The notes below the pieces were generated by a model. That model had not been told where the DNA came from, did not search any database, and saw nothing but the letters and a program-made list of their open reading frames with translations. A stretch of 64,000 nucleotides of DNA from an uncultured Holophagaceae bacterium (lineage in GTDB: Bacteria; Acidobacteriota; Holophagae; Holophagales; Holophagaceae): NCBI GenBank assembly GCA_903937385.1, contig CAIZZF010000030.1, forward strand, positions 62,001 through 126,000. The letters are read 5' to 3'. Below, piece by piece: positions 44,168 to 52,824 of the stretch (the stretch's first letter is position 1; each line of letters begins with the position of its first letter). A program made the translations under genes and the position numbers.

Positions 44168-45406
44168 ATGACACCCATGCCGCTCAACGTTGGTAACACC
44201 GCGTTCATCCTGCTCTGCGCCAGCCTGGTGATGCTGATGACGCCGGGTCTGGCCTTCTTCTACGGCGGCCTGGTGGGCCGGAAGAACGTGCTGACCATCA
44301 TGACCCAGAGCTTCGTCTCCCTGGGCTGGACCACGGTGCTGTGGTTCGCCTTCGGGTACTCCATGTGCTTTGGCCCCACCTGGCACGGCATCGTGGGTGA
44401 TCCCACCCACTACGCGTTCCTCAAGGGCATCACGTTGCACACCATGTACACGGGCAACGACGCGGGCATCCCGCTGATCGTGCACGTGTCCTACCAGATG
44501 ATGTTCGCGATCATCACCCCGGCCCTCATCACCGGCGCCTTCGCCAACCGCGTGACCTTCAAGGCCTACTTCCTGTTCCTCACGGGCTGGCTGGTCTTCG
44601 TCTACTTCCCCTTCGTGCACATGGTGTGGAGCCCGGACGGCATCCTGGCCAAGTGGGGCGTCCTGGACTTCGCGGGCGGCATCGTGGTGCACAACACCGC
44701 GGGCGTGGCGGCCCTGGCCTCGATCCTCTACGTGGGCCGCCGCAAGGTGGTGGAGAACACCCCCCACAACGTGCCCCTCATCGCGCTCGGCACCGGGCTC
44801 CTCTGGTTCGGCTGGTACGGCTTCAACGCCGGCTCCGAGCTGAAGGTGGACGAGATCACCGCCAGCGCCTACCTGAACACGGACATCGCCGCCTCCTTCG
44901 CCGCCGCCACCTGGATGCTGGTGGAGTGGATGAACGCCCACCAGCCCAAGTTCGTGGGCCTGCTCACCGGGGCCGTCGCCGGCCTGGCCACCATCACCCC
45001 CGCCGCGGGCTACGTCTCCCTCAGCACGGCCGCTCTCATCGGCATCCTGTCGGGCGTGATCTGCTACTACGCCGTGGCGCTGAAGAACCGCCTGGGCTGG
45101 GACGATGCGCTGGATGTCTGGGGCGTCCACGGCGTGGGCGGCTTCATCGGCGTCATCTTCCTGGGTATCTTCGCCTCCAAGGCCTGGAACCCGGCGGGCT
45201 CCGATGGCCTCCTCCTGGGCAACGTGGGCTTCTTCGGCAAGCAGTGCGCGGCCGTGGCCATCTCCTCGGTGTGGGCCTTCGTCTTCACCTACGGCTGGCT
45301 CTGGATCATCGACCGGATCACCCCAGTGCGGGTGAGCTCCGCCGCCGAGGTGACGGGTCTGGACGAGGTCCTGCAGGGCGAAGAGGCCTATCCACAGGGG
45401 CTGTAA
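44168..45406 (+). CDS. amtB: Ammonium transporter
   Basis: A 412-aa inner-membrane ammonium channel with eleven predicted helices. Amt landmarks are LVMLMTPGLAFFYGGLVGRKNVL near the N-terminus, VYFPFVHMVWSPDG, DFAGGIVVHNTAGVAALA (first pore His) and DVWGVHGVGGFIGVIFLG (second pore His). The start has GGAGG seven bases upstream. No glnK/PII gene follows, which is unusual since amtB is often paired with glnK. The C-terminal tail is short (VTGLDEVLQGEEAYPQGL) and keeps the GLDE motif seen in PII-regulated Amt proteins. Confidence 0.96.
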   Translation: MTPMPLNVGNTAFILLCASLVMLMTPGLAFFYGGLVGRKNVLTIMTQSFVSLGWTTVLWFAFGYSMCFGPTWHGIVGDPTHYAFLKGITLHTMYTGNDAGIPLIVHVSYQMMFAIITPALITGAFANRVTFKAYFLFLTGWLVFVYFPFVHMVWSPDGILAKWGVLDFAGGIVVHNTAGVAALASILYVGRRKVVENTPHNVPLIALGTGLLWFGWYGFNAGSELKVDEITASAYLNTDIAASFAAATWMLVEWMNAHQPKFVGLLTGAVAGLATITPAAGYVSLSTAALIGILSGVICYYAVALKNRLGWDDALDVWGVHGVGGFIGVIFLGIFASKAWNPAGSDGLLLGNVGFFGKQCAAVAISSVWAFVFTYGWLWIIDRITPVRVSSAAEVTGLDEVLQGEEAYPQGL

Positions 45407-45594
45407 TAACGCCCCACGGCGGGTCGTAAGTAGGCGACCTGGGCATCGTAATTCATCTGCAGCGGTCTGTGGGGTGATCGGGCAAACCGGCGTTCCTGGG
45501 CTTGGTCTGTGCTATTGGATGGGGGTAGCCAGAAGGTGGACTCTTGCGTGCTAGATTGGGATTCTTCCGCACGCAGACCCAGCCAGGAGTGCCT

Positions 45595-47727
45595 TTGGCC
45601 GTCAGTCCCGACCACTCAGCGCCCGTCACCGCCTTGTCCCGCGAGCAGCGGATCAGGCTGTATCGGAACATCTACGCCGCCCGCCGGATCGACGACAAGG
45701 AGATCCTCGGGAAGCGCCAGAACAAGGTCTTCTTCCAGATCAATGGCGTGGGCCACGAGGCCGTGCAGGCCGCGGCGGCCATGGTGTTCCGTCCGGGACA
45801 CGACTGGTTCTTCTTCTACTACCGGGACCGCGCCCTGGCCTATGGACTTGGCTACACGGCCCGGGAGATGTTCCTGGGTTCCGTTGGTGCGGGGGCAGAT
45901 CCCGCCAGCGGCGGCCGCCAGATGCCCAGCCACTGGGGGCATAAGGACCTGAACATCTTCACCACCTCCAGCCCCACCGGCAGCCAGCTGCTCCAGGCCG
46001 TGGGCGCGGCGGAGGCCGTGCTGCGGGCCGAGCGGATCGGTCTGCTCGAGCGCCTCGGCATCCACTCGGACGAGGTGGTGCTGACCAGCACCGGGGACGG
46101 CACCTGCAGCCAGGGTGAGTTCTGGGAGGCCGTCAGCAACGCCGTGAACCTGAAGGCGCCGGTGATCTTCCTGGTGGAGGACAACGGCTACGCCATCAGC
46201 ACCCCCACCGAAGTGCAATACTCCGGCGGCAACGTCGCCGCCCTGCTGCAGGGCTACGCGGCCCAGGGCCTGCTCATCCTGGATGAGGTCGACGGCTGCG
46301 ATCCCCTGGCCAGCTACGCGGCGCTGCAGGCCGCTGCGGACTACGCCCGCGCCCGCCGGGGCCCGGCCCTGGTGCGGGCCAAGACGATCCGCCCTTACAG
46401 CCACTCGCTCTCCGATGACGAACAGGCCTACAAGTCCAAGGCGCTGCGGGAGGCCGAGGCCCTCCGCGATCCGGTGACCAACTACGCCCAGCAGCTGGTG
46501 GCCTGGGGGGACCTCACCGAGGCGGAACTGGCTGCCCTCAAGGAGGAGGTCCAGGCCGAGATCAACACCGCCTGGGAGGGCGCCGAGACCGCGCCGGGCC
46601 CCGCGTCCGGCAGCTATTACCGGCACCTCTACAGCGAGGTGGTGGACCCAACAAGCCCGTCCTTCGACACCGAGGCCGCCGCCGGGGACCAGACCACGGG
46701 CGCCAAGACCATGATCGATCTCATCAACGCCACGCTGAAACACGAGATGGCGCGGGATCCCCGCATCCTGGTGTTTGGCGAAGACGTGGCCGATGTCAGC
46801 GCCAGCCATGACGACAACGCCGACGAGCTCAAGGGCAAGGGGGGCGTCTTCAAGGCGACCCACGGCCTGCAGAAGCGGTTCGGCCAGGACCGCGTCTTCA
46901 ACACGCCCCTGGCCGAGGCCACCATCGTGGGCCGGGCCATCGGCCTCGCCGTGCGCGGGTTCAAGCCCGTGGTGGAGATCCAGTTCTTCGACTACATCTG
47001 GCCCGCCATGCAGCAGCTGCGCGACGAGCTGGCCAACATCCGCTGGCGCTCCAACGGCGCCTTCGCGTCGCCCATGGTGGTCCGGGTGCCCATCGCCGGC
47101 TACCTCATGGGGGGCGGCACCTACCACAGCCAGTGCGGAGAGAGCATCTTCACCCACATCCCGGGCCTGCGGGTGATCTGCCCCAGCTCCGCGCTGGACG
47201 CGGCCGGCCTGCTGCGGACCGCGATCCGCTGCGAGGACCCCGTCCTGTTTCTCGAGCCCAAGCACCTTTACCGGCAGACCCACAACAAGGGCAATGACCC
47301 CGGGCCAGACTTCATGATCCCCTTTGGCAAGGCCCGCACCGTGCGCGAGGGCTCGGACCTGTCGGTCATTACCTTCGGAAACACGGTCCACCGGGCCGTC
47401 CAGGCCGCCCGCGAGGCCGAGAAGGAGGGCCTCTCCGTGGAGATCATCGACCTCCGCTCCCTCAATCCCTACGACTGGGAGGCCATCGAGCGCACGGTGA
47501 AGAAGACGAACCGCGTGCTGGTGGCCCATGAGGACACCCTGGCCTGGGGCTATGGCGCTGAACTGGCCGCGCGCATCGCTGACGAGCTGTTCTTCCACCT
47601 GGACGTCCCCGTGCGGCGCCTGGCGGCCAAGGACACCTGGGTGGCCTACAACCCCGCCCTGGAAGACGAGATCCTGCCCCAGCCCAAGGACTTCCTGGAG
47701 GCCTACCGCCGGCTGGCGATTGTCTAG
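45595..47727 (+). CDS. Fused alpha-beta E1 component of a 2-oxoacid dehydrogenase
   Basis: A 710-aa thiamine-diphosphate enzyme, decarboxylating a 2-oxo acid (branched-chain type or related). The alpha-like half (about 1-340) has [14 protein letters not shown], and the TPP motif [31 protein letters not shown]. The beta-like half starts near 375 ([28 protein letters not shown]) and includes [21 protein letters not shown] and the transketolase C-domain ([13 protein letters not shown]). The probable start is TTG 45595, with AGGAG five bases upstream; a GTG six bases earlier and a TTG at 45544 are in frame but worse placed. No E2 or E3 genes are adjacent. Confidence 0.87.
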   Translation: MAVSPDHSAPVTALSREQRIRLYRNIYAARRIDDKEILGKRQNKVFFQINGVGHEAVQAAAAMVFRPGHDWFFFYYRDRALAYGLGYTAREMFLGSVGAGADPASGGRQMPSHWGHKDLNIFTTSSPTGSQLLQAVGAAEAVLRAERIGLLERLGIHSDEVVLTSTGDGTCSQGEFWEAVSNAVNLKAPVIFLVEDNGYAISTPTEVQYSGGNVAALLQGYAAQGLLILDEVDGCDPLASYAALQAAADYARARRGPALVRAKTIRPYSHSLSDDEQAYKSKALREAEALRDPVTNYAQQLVAWGDLTEAELAALKEEVQAEINTAWEGAETAPGPASGSYYRHLYSEVVDPTSPSFDTEAAAGDQTTGAKTMIDLINATLKHEMARDPRILVFGEDVADVSASHDDNADELKGKGGVFKATHGLQKRFGQDRVFNTPLAEATIVGRAIGLAVRGFKPVVEIQFFDYIWPAMQQLRDELANIRWRSNGAFASPMVVRVPIAGYLMGGGTYHSQCGESIFTHIPGLRVICPSSALDAAGLLRTAIRCEDPVLFLEPKHLYRQTHNKGNDPGPDFMIPFGKARTVREGSDLSVITFGNTVHRAVQAAREAEKEGLSVEIIDLRSLNPYDWEAIERTVKKTNRVLVAHEDTLAWGYGAELAARIADELFFHLDVPVRRLAAKDTWVAYNPALEDEILPQPKDFLEAYRRLAIV

Positions 47728-47786
47728 AAAATTTACTAGAAACTCTGTCTCGACCGATATCCTCCGTATCAACACCCGGAGGTGTC

Positions 47787-48593
47787 ATGAGAGTCGTATC
47801 GATCGCCCTTTTCCTAGCCGCCAGCACTGCCTTCGCCCAGCTGGGCGCTCCCTACAGCGCCCCGGCGGGACCTGAGCGGACCTGGACCCTGGGGGCCCAG
47901 ACCTTCGGACCCACGCTGACAGGCCACTTCCAGGGTAAGCAGGACGGCCAGCCCATCCTGGTGGACCTGGACGCGGATCTCGGCCTGGGCAAGGACAAGG
48001 CCACGGCGGGTTTCTTTGTGGACTACCAGGGACCCCGCTTCGCCTTGCAGGTCTCCAGCGGCACCACCGAGTATCTGGGTGACCGGGTGGTGAACCGGGT
48101 GGTGACGATCAACGGGACCACGTATTCGGCTGGCAGCCGGGTCCAGTCCCACGTCAAGCTCGCCGCCGTGGATGGCATCTGGACCATCAAGTTCGTCAGC
48201 GACCCCACGGGCTGGCTGGGTGTGGACCTCGGGGTCAAGTCCTGGACCCTCGACATGGACGCGGCGGGCACCCTGCCACTGCCTGCACCCCAGACCCCCA
48301 CCCGGGCCAGCACCCGCGTGACGGTGCCCATCCCGCAGATCGGCCTGTCAGGCGGCGCCCGCGGGTACAACGGCGCGGTGGAAGCCAAGGCCTACGTGCA
48401 CTACCTGGCCTACAAACAGGCCAAGTACACGCTGCTGGGCGCGGATGTCCGGGTGTTCCCGGTCAAGTGGTTCGGGCTGCGGGCCTTCTACGAGGGCGGC
48501 AAGTTCGATGTGCCCAAGGGCTCCGTGAAGGATGACCTGGAGTTCGTGCTGGAGTGCAAGGGCGTCGGCCTGGGCGCCGTGGTCCGGTTTTAA
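47787..48593 (+). CDS. Secreted outer-membrane beta-barrel-like protein
   Basis: A 268-aa protein with a signal peptide (MRVVSIALFLAASTAFAQ). Alternating hydrophobic residues, Gly/Tyr-rich strands (FFVDYQGPRFALQVSSG, WLGVDLGVKSWTLDMD, GLRAFYEGGKFDVPKG) and the C-terminal GLGAVVRF ending in Phe suggest an eight- to twelve-strand outer-membrane barrel. GGAGGTGTC precedes the ATG. It follows the E1 gene by 59 bp but probably has its own promoter in the AT-rich gap. No family is named with confidence. Confidence 0.7.
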   Translation: MRVVSIALFLAASTAFAQLGAPYSAPAGPERTWTLGAQTFGPTLTGHFQGKQDGQPILVDLDADLGLGKDKATAGFFVDYQGPRFALQVSSGTTEYLGDRVVNRVVTINGTTYSAGSRVQSHVKLAAVDGIWTIKFVSDPTGWLGVDLGVKSWTLDMDAAGTLPLPAPQTPTRASTRVTVPIPQIGLSGGARGYNGAVEAKAYVHYLAYKQAKYTLLGADVRVFPVKWFGLRAFYEGGKFDVPKGSVKDDLEFVLECKGVGLGAVVRF

Positions 48594-48752
48594 AAAGTCT
48601 GAACTTCCCGAAAAAAAGAGATAGACGAAGCCAATTCTGTCATGCTGATCCCCGTGACCCGTCAAGGGCGGACCTCACATATACGCTTTGACGGCCTTGT
48701 CTGGGGAAAGTCATCGCATCATCATCACCAGACTATCTGCAGGAATACCGTC

Positions 48753-48956
48753 ATGGCTCAAGGCACCGTCAAGTGGTTCAACGCCGAGAAGGGCTTTGGT
48801 TTCATCACCCCCGATGAGGGCGGCGCTGATCTCTTTGTCCACCACACTGCTATCCAGGGCGGCGGCTTCCGCACGCTGGACGAGAACCAGCGCGTCAGCT
48901 TCGAAGTCGCCCAGGGCCAGAAGGGCCCCCAGGCCACCAACGTCCAGAAGCTCTAG
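48753..48956 (+). CDS. cspA: Cold-shock-domain protein
   Basis: A 67-aa CspA-family RNA chaperone. It has RNP1 KGFGFITPD and RNP2 LFVHHTAI, and starts [14 protein letters not shown]. The 159-bp leader from the preceding gene is long, as is common for csp mRNAs with thermoresponsive structure. AGGA is eight bases before the ATG. A strong terminator follows at 48976. Confidence 0.96.
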   Translation: MAQGTVKWFNAEKGFGFITPDEGGADLFVHHTAIQGGGFRTLDENQRVSFEVAQGQKGPQATNVQKL

Positions 48957-48975
48957 AGCCTCTGCCATCCCATTG

Positions 48976-49003
48976 AAAAGGCGGCCTTCGGGCCGCCTTT
49001 TTT
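48976..49003 (+). terminator. Intrinsic terminator of the cold-shock gene
   Basis: AAAAGGCGGCC-TTCG-GGCCGCCTTTTTT: an 11-bp stem with the very stable TTCG tetraloop, followed by a T-run, 20 bp after the stop codon. Confidence 0.93.
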
Positions 49004-49066
49004 GGGTTCTTCCGGGATATCTGGGATGCCCACGCTCCCTGGATTCATCCAGCTCGTGGGGGAAGG

Positions 49067-49171
49067 GCAACCACGCTCGCAGAGGATGCGGAGAGGGCTG
49101 AGGTTCGCAGAGAACAGCGGGCAACCCGGAGCCCTCAGCGCCCCTCGTCTTTTCTCTGCGAGAGTGCTTGC
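49067..49171. mobile_element. GCAACC...CTCTGCGAG terminal-inverted-repeat element, copy 3
   Basis: Left end GCAACCACGCTCGCAGAG (49067-49084) and right end CTCTGCGAGAGTGCTTGC (49154-49171). The interior shares GGATGCGGAGA, GGCTGAGGTTCGCAGAGAAC and GCCCTCAGCGCCCCT with the 39-kb copy but is about ten bases shorter. It sits between the csp terminator and a convergent membrane-protein gene. Confidence 0.75.
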
Positions 49172-49198
49172 TTTTCCCTGAGTGCGCCGGGCTGAAGG

Positions 49199-49543
49199 CT
49201 AGTGGTGCCCGTGGTTGTCCACTGGGGCGGCCTTGCCGATGAACTCGGCCTTCCGGCCCAGGAAGATGACCCAGAGACCGTAGGCGGCCAGGCTGGCCAC
49301 ACCGATGGCGAAGAAGCCGGGCAGGGCCTTCGCCAGGCCCGGGTTCCGGAAGCTGAGCAGACCCAGGGCCGCGCCGAAGAGTCCCACCAGGATCAGCAGC
49401 AGGCCCCAGCGGCTCGCGGCCACGGGATTCTGGGCGATCTCCTCGGGTAGGGTGCCGAGGGGGTTCTTTACTTCCCCAGCCACGTGAGTGCCCTGGAAGA
49501 GGAGGACGGCAGAGAGGATGAAGTAGAACACCAGGAAGATCAT
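49199..49543 (-). CDS. Three-helix membrane protein of unknown function (114 aa)
   Basis: A 114-aa protein from ATG 49543 (GGAGA upstream). Three predicted membrane helices: IFLVFYFILSAVLLFQG (2-18), WGLLLILVGLFGAALGLL (about 46-63) and FFAIGVASLAAYGLWVIFLG (about 76-95). The C-terminus ends DNHGHH, a possible metal-binding His tail. It is divergent from the TetR gene, whose operator-like repeats lie between the two, so it may belong to the same regulon. No family recognised. Confidence 0.65.
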   Translation of the reverse strand: MIFLVFYFILSAVLLFQGTHVAGEVKNPLGTLPEEIAQNPVAASRWGLLLILVGLFGAALGLLSFRNPGLAKALPGFFAIGVASLAAYGLWVIFLGRKAEFIGKAAPVDNHGHH

Positions 49544-49625
49544 GGGCGGTCTCCAGAAGCTCCAGGATCGCATGAATGCTGGATCCATGGGATTGGAAGC
49601 AGGTTCTGAAATCCGGGGCTTGACT

Positions 49626-49680
49626 GTTTCAAACGATCGATTAACACTTGAAAACGGATTGATCACTCGATTGATTATTA
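49626..49680. promoter_or_regulatory. Candidate TetR operator/promoter region
   Basis: The intergenic region before the tetR gene has an inverted repeat TTTCAA (49627-49632)/TTGAAA (49648-49653) and two direct CGATxGATTA motifs (49634-49643 and 49668-49677) 34 bp apart. The patch is much richer in AT than its surroundings. TTGAAA could also serve as a -35 box for tetR. Autoregulation by the TetR protein is the natural expectation. Confidence 0.5.
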
Positions 49681-49694
49681 CCCTTAAGGTCCTC

Positions 49695-50369
49695 ATGGCT
49701 CCCTGCCCACCCCACCAAGACACCCGCTCCCGGCTCATCGAATCCGCCATCCTCCACTTCGCCGCCAAGGGCTACGACGGGACAGGCATCCGCGAGATCG
49801 CCAAGGGGGCCAATGCCAACTCGGCCCTGGTGACCTACCACTTCTGCGGCAAGGAGGGCCTTTTCCTGGAAGCCCTCAAGGCCGTGTTCTCCCGCAAGAC
49901 CTCGCCCCTGGCCGGTCTGCAGCCCCCCCTCCCGGCGGGCGCTCCGGGGGCCAGGCAGGCGGCCCTGGAAGGGCTGCGAGCCTACCTCCGGGCCTTCATC
50001 ACCGAGCTGATGTTCTGCGATGCCAGGGATCCCGTGGATGAGGCCGCCATGGTACTCATGGCCCGGGAGATGCAGTCCCCCAGCGAGGCTTCGGCGCCGG
50101 TGCTCATGGCCCACGTTGAGCCCTACGTGACCTACCTCATGGCCTGCCTGTTCCTGCTGCGCCCGGACCTGGACGAGGAGGCGCTCTTCCTCATGGGGAC
50201 CAGCATCCAGGGGCAGGTCCTGCACTTCCGGAACTCCCTTGGGATCATCCGCCTGCTCCGCGGCAACCCGGCCTTTCCAGAGGACCTGGAGAAGCTCATC
50301 CAGCACTTCATTGATTTCAGCCTGCGGGGACTCGGCGTCCCTGAGGCCTTCCCGCAGCCGAGGAACTGA
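49695..50369 (+). CDS. TetR-family transcriptional repressor
   Basis: A 224-aa regulator. The N-terminal HTH spans about 10-55: TRSRLIESAILHFAAKGYDGTGIREIAKGANANSALVTYHFCGKEGLFLEAL, with the family's YxHF-type recognition helix. The C-terminal domain resembles TetR_C of CerR/efflux regulators. The start at 49695 was chosen at the domain boundary. It is first in an operon with OMF, MFP and RND genes, and most likely represses them until a ligand binds. Confidence 0.92.
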   Translation: MAPCPPHQDTRSRLIESAILHFAAKGYDGTGIREIAKGANANSALVTYHFCGKEGLFLEALKAVFSRKTSPLAGLQPPLPAGAPGARQAALEGLRAYLRAFITELMFCDARDPVDEAAMVLMAREMQSPSEASAPVLMAHVEPYVTYLMACLFLLRPDLDEEALFLMGTSIQGQVLHFRNSLGIIRLLRGNPAFPEDLEKLIQHFIDFSLRGLGVPEAFPQPRN

Positions 50370-50370
50370 C

Positions 50371-51666
50371 ATGCTCCTGCTCTCCCCACCCACCCTTCAG
50401 GCGCCGCCGCCCGCGACCGCCCCGTCAGTCACCCTGGACCTGTCCGCCGCCCTCAGTCGCGCCCGGGCCGAGAATCCCCTGCTCCGCGCCGCCAAGGCCC
50501 GGGTGGAAGAGCGCCGGGGCCTCATCACCACCACCCGCGCCGACGCCCTGCCGCAGCTGTCACTCATCGGAGACTTCACCCGGACCCGGGACGTCTCCAT
50601 GCTCAACAGCAGCTTCGCGGACCTGGCGCCCCAGTTCGGCTTCCCCGTCTCGAGCCTGGTGGGCGCCCGCAGCGTCTACACCAGCCAGGCCAGCCTGACG
50701 CAGCCCCTCTTCTACTGGGGCAAGCTGGGCACCGCGGTGGACATCGCCCGCATGGGCGAGACCGAAGCGACCCTGGCCTACACGACCTCGGAGCTGGACG
50801 TGCTGCACGGCGTGGCCAAGGCCTACCTGGGCGTGCTGGTGGCCCGGGCCGAGCGCGAGGTCATCGCGAGCCGCCGCCGCACCGCGGCGCAGTTCGTTGC
50901 GGACGTGAAGGCCAAGCTGGAGGCCCAGACCGCCACGGAGCTGGACCGCATCCGCGCTGAGAGTGAGTTCCTGGCCGTGATTCCCGAGGCTCTCCAGGCC
51001 GACGCCAACCTGCAGCGGGCCCTGGAAGTGTTGAACGGCCAGCTGGGCCTGGATCCCAAGGCTCCCCTCACGCTGGCCGAGCTGGGCCGACCCGAGGCCG
51101 CCGCCCGGCCCGCGGGCGCCGAGCGCAGTGAGCTGGCCCAGCTCAAGCAGCAGGAGGCGATGTACCGCGCCAACGAGAAGATCATCACCTCGGACCTGCG
51201 GCCGAAGTTCGACCTCAACGCCACCTACGGCTACCAGGCCGCCAAGACCGACAACCTGTTCAAGGAGCCCTACGACACCTGGCGGGTGAGCGTCACCATG
51301 AAGTTCCCGGTCTTCGACGGGCTGCGCAGCTCCGGCAAGCGGGCCCAGAACTCGGCCCAGCTCGAGCAGGTGAAGCAGGTCCGCATCGACCGGGAGCGGA
51401 GCATCGCCATCGAGCAGAGCAGCGCCGACCGCGAGCTGGAGAAGGCCACAGCCATGGACGAGGCCGCCGGCCGCGCCCACGACGCCACGGTGGAGGCCCT
51501 GCGCATGAGCCGCGAGTCCTTCGACCAGGGCCTCATCACCTCACTCGATCTCCTCCAGGCAGAACGCGCGGAGCGCCAGGCCGAGAGCCAGCGCCGCCGC
51601 GCCGAGCTGGGCCTCTGGTCTGCCCGCTTCGACCAGCGCCGGGCCCTCGGCCTCCCCCCGCTCTGA
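50371..51666 (+). CDS. TolC/OprM-like outer-membrane efflux protein
   Basis: A 431-aa outer-membrane factor with two OEP repeats. The first has LSRARAENPLLRAAKARVEERRGLITTTRADALPQLSLIGDFT; the second starts near 245 (EMYRANEKIITSDLRPKFDLNATYGY). Long coiled-coil helices are rich in Ala, Glu and Arg. The start at ATG 50371 follows GAGGAA and is one base after the tetR stop. The predicted N-terminus (MLLLSPPTLQAPPPATA) is a poor signal peptide without positive charge, which is odd for an exported protein. Confidence 0.88.
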   Translation: MLLLSPPTLQAPPPATAPSVTLDLSAALSRARAENPLLRAAKARVEERRGLITTTRADALPQLSLIGDFTRTRDVSMLNSSFADLAPQFGFPVSSLVGARSVYTSQASLTQPLFYWGKLGTAVDIARMGETEATLAYTTSELDVLHGVAKAYLGVLVARAEREVIASRRRTAAQFVADVKAKLEAQTATELDRIRAESEFLAVIPEALQADANLQRALEVLNGQLGLDPKAPLTLAELGRPEAAARPAGAERSELAQLKQQEAMYRANEKIITSDLRPKFDLNATYGYQAAKTDNLFKEPYDTWRVSVTMKFPVFDGLRSSGKRAQNSAQLEQVKQVRIDRERSIAIEQSSADRELEKATAMDEAAGRAHDATVEALRMSRESFDQGLITSLDLLQAERAERQAESQRRRAELGLWSARFDQRRALGLPPL

Positions 51667-51710
51667 TCTCTGACCATCGCTGCCAAAGACTCTGAATAAG
51701 GAACCGCCCT

Positions 51711-52823
51711 ATGCGCCCCAATACCCTCCTCTACGTCCTGATCCCGGTGGTCCTCATCGCCGGCGCCGCCACCTACCACCGCACCCAGCGCAACACCGAG
51801 CTGAACCACCAGACCAAGGTCAAGGCCGAGGGCCTGCTGGCGGTGACGCTGGTGCCGGTGGAGGAACGTACCTTCCGTCCCGCCGTGCCCTTCACTGGCA
51901 ACCTGCTGGCTGTGAACCGCGCCGAGCTCAAGGGCGAGGTCACGGGCCGCATGACCCGCGTGGCCGTCCAGGAAGGCGACACGGTGGCCGCCGGCGCCCT
52001 GCTGGGCGCCCAGGACGAGGACGACTACCTGCTGGGTGTGCAGGCCGCCGAGGCCCAGCTGGCCCAGGCCAGGGCCCAGGCCCTCCAGGCCCAGCGGGAC
52101 AATGACCGCGCCATCTCCCTGCTGGAGAAGCGCAGCATCACCAAGCAGTCTGCCCAGCAGGCCGAGACCGCCTACAACGCCACCCGGGCCGCCGTCCAGG
52201 CCGCGGAGAGCAACCTGGGCCTCGCCCGGCTCCGCCTGAAAAAGGCCCGCATCGTGGCACCCTTCGCGGGCCAGGTGGCTCGGCGGCTGGTCCAGCCCGG
52301 CGAGATGCTCAACCCCGGCCAGGCCGCCTTCGAGGTGGTGGACAACCGCAAGCTGGAGATCCAGGCCAACCTGTCGGCCGAGGTCATGGGCCTCGTGAAG
52401 CCCGGGCTCTCAGTCACCTTCCGCACGGCTGGCATCAGCCACCCGGTGGCGGGGACGCTCACCCAGGTGAGCCCCTCTCTGTCGGCGGATGGGCGCACCC
52501 TGCGCGTCCGCATCGAAGTGCCGAACCCCGATGGCCAGCTGAAGGGCGGCCTCTTCGTGGAGGGCGTGATCCTCGGCGTGGGCGAGGTGAAGCTGCCTGC
52601 CCTGCCGGCCACCCTCCTCAAGGCCGAGAGCGGCGACGCTGACCTGTTTGTAGCCCAGGAGGGCGTGGCCCATCGCCGCAAGGTGGCTCTGGGGCTCGAG
52701 CAGAACGGCTTCCGCCCCGTTCAGGGCCTGGGCCTGAAGGACATGGTCATCGACGGCGGCAAGGACCTGGTGGGCGAAGGCACCCGCCTGCAGGTCATGA
52801 CCCCAGCTGTCGGAGGGAAGTGA
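51711..52823 (+). CDS. RND efflux periplasmic adaptor (membrane fusion protein)
   Basis: A 370-aa MFP anchored by an N-terminal membrane helix (TLLYVLIPVVLIAGAATY). The lipoyl halves are GRMTRVAVQEGDTVAAGALLGAQD and RIVAPFAGQVARRLVQPGEMLNPGQ, flanking a coiled-coil hairpin (about 108-175). Barrel and proximal domains follow. It links the RND pump to the outer-membrane factor. AAGGAA precedes the ATG; the gene ends one base before the pump start. Confidence 0.95.
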   Translation: MRPNTLLYVLIPVVLIAGAATYHRTQRNTELNHQTKVKAEGLLAVTLVPVEERTFRPAVPFTGNLLAVNRAELKGEVTGRMTRVAVQEGDTVAAGALLGAQDEDDYLLGVQAAEAQLAQARAQALQAQRDNDRAISLLEKRSITKQSAQQAETAYNATRAAVQAAESNLGLARLRLKKARIVAPFAGQVARRLVQPGEMLNPGQAAFEVVDNRKLEIQANLSAEVMGLVKPGLSVTFRTAGISHPVAGTLTQVSPSLSADGRTLRVRIEVPNPDGQLKGGLFVEGVILGVGEVKLPALPATLLKAESGDADLFVAQEGVAHRRKVALGLEQNGFRPVQGLGLKDMVIDGGKDLVGEGTRLQVMTPAVGGK

Positions 52824-52824
52824 G

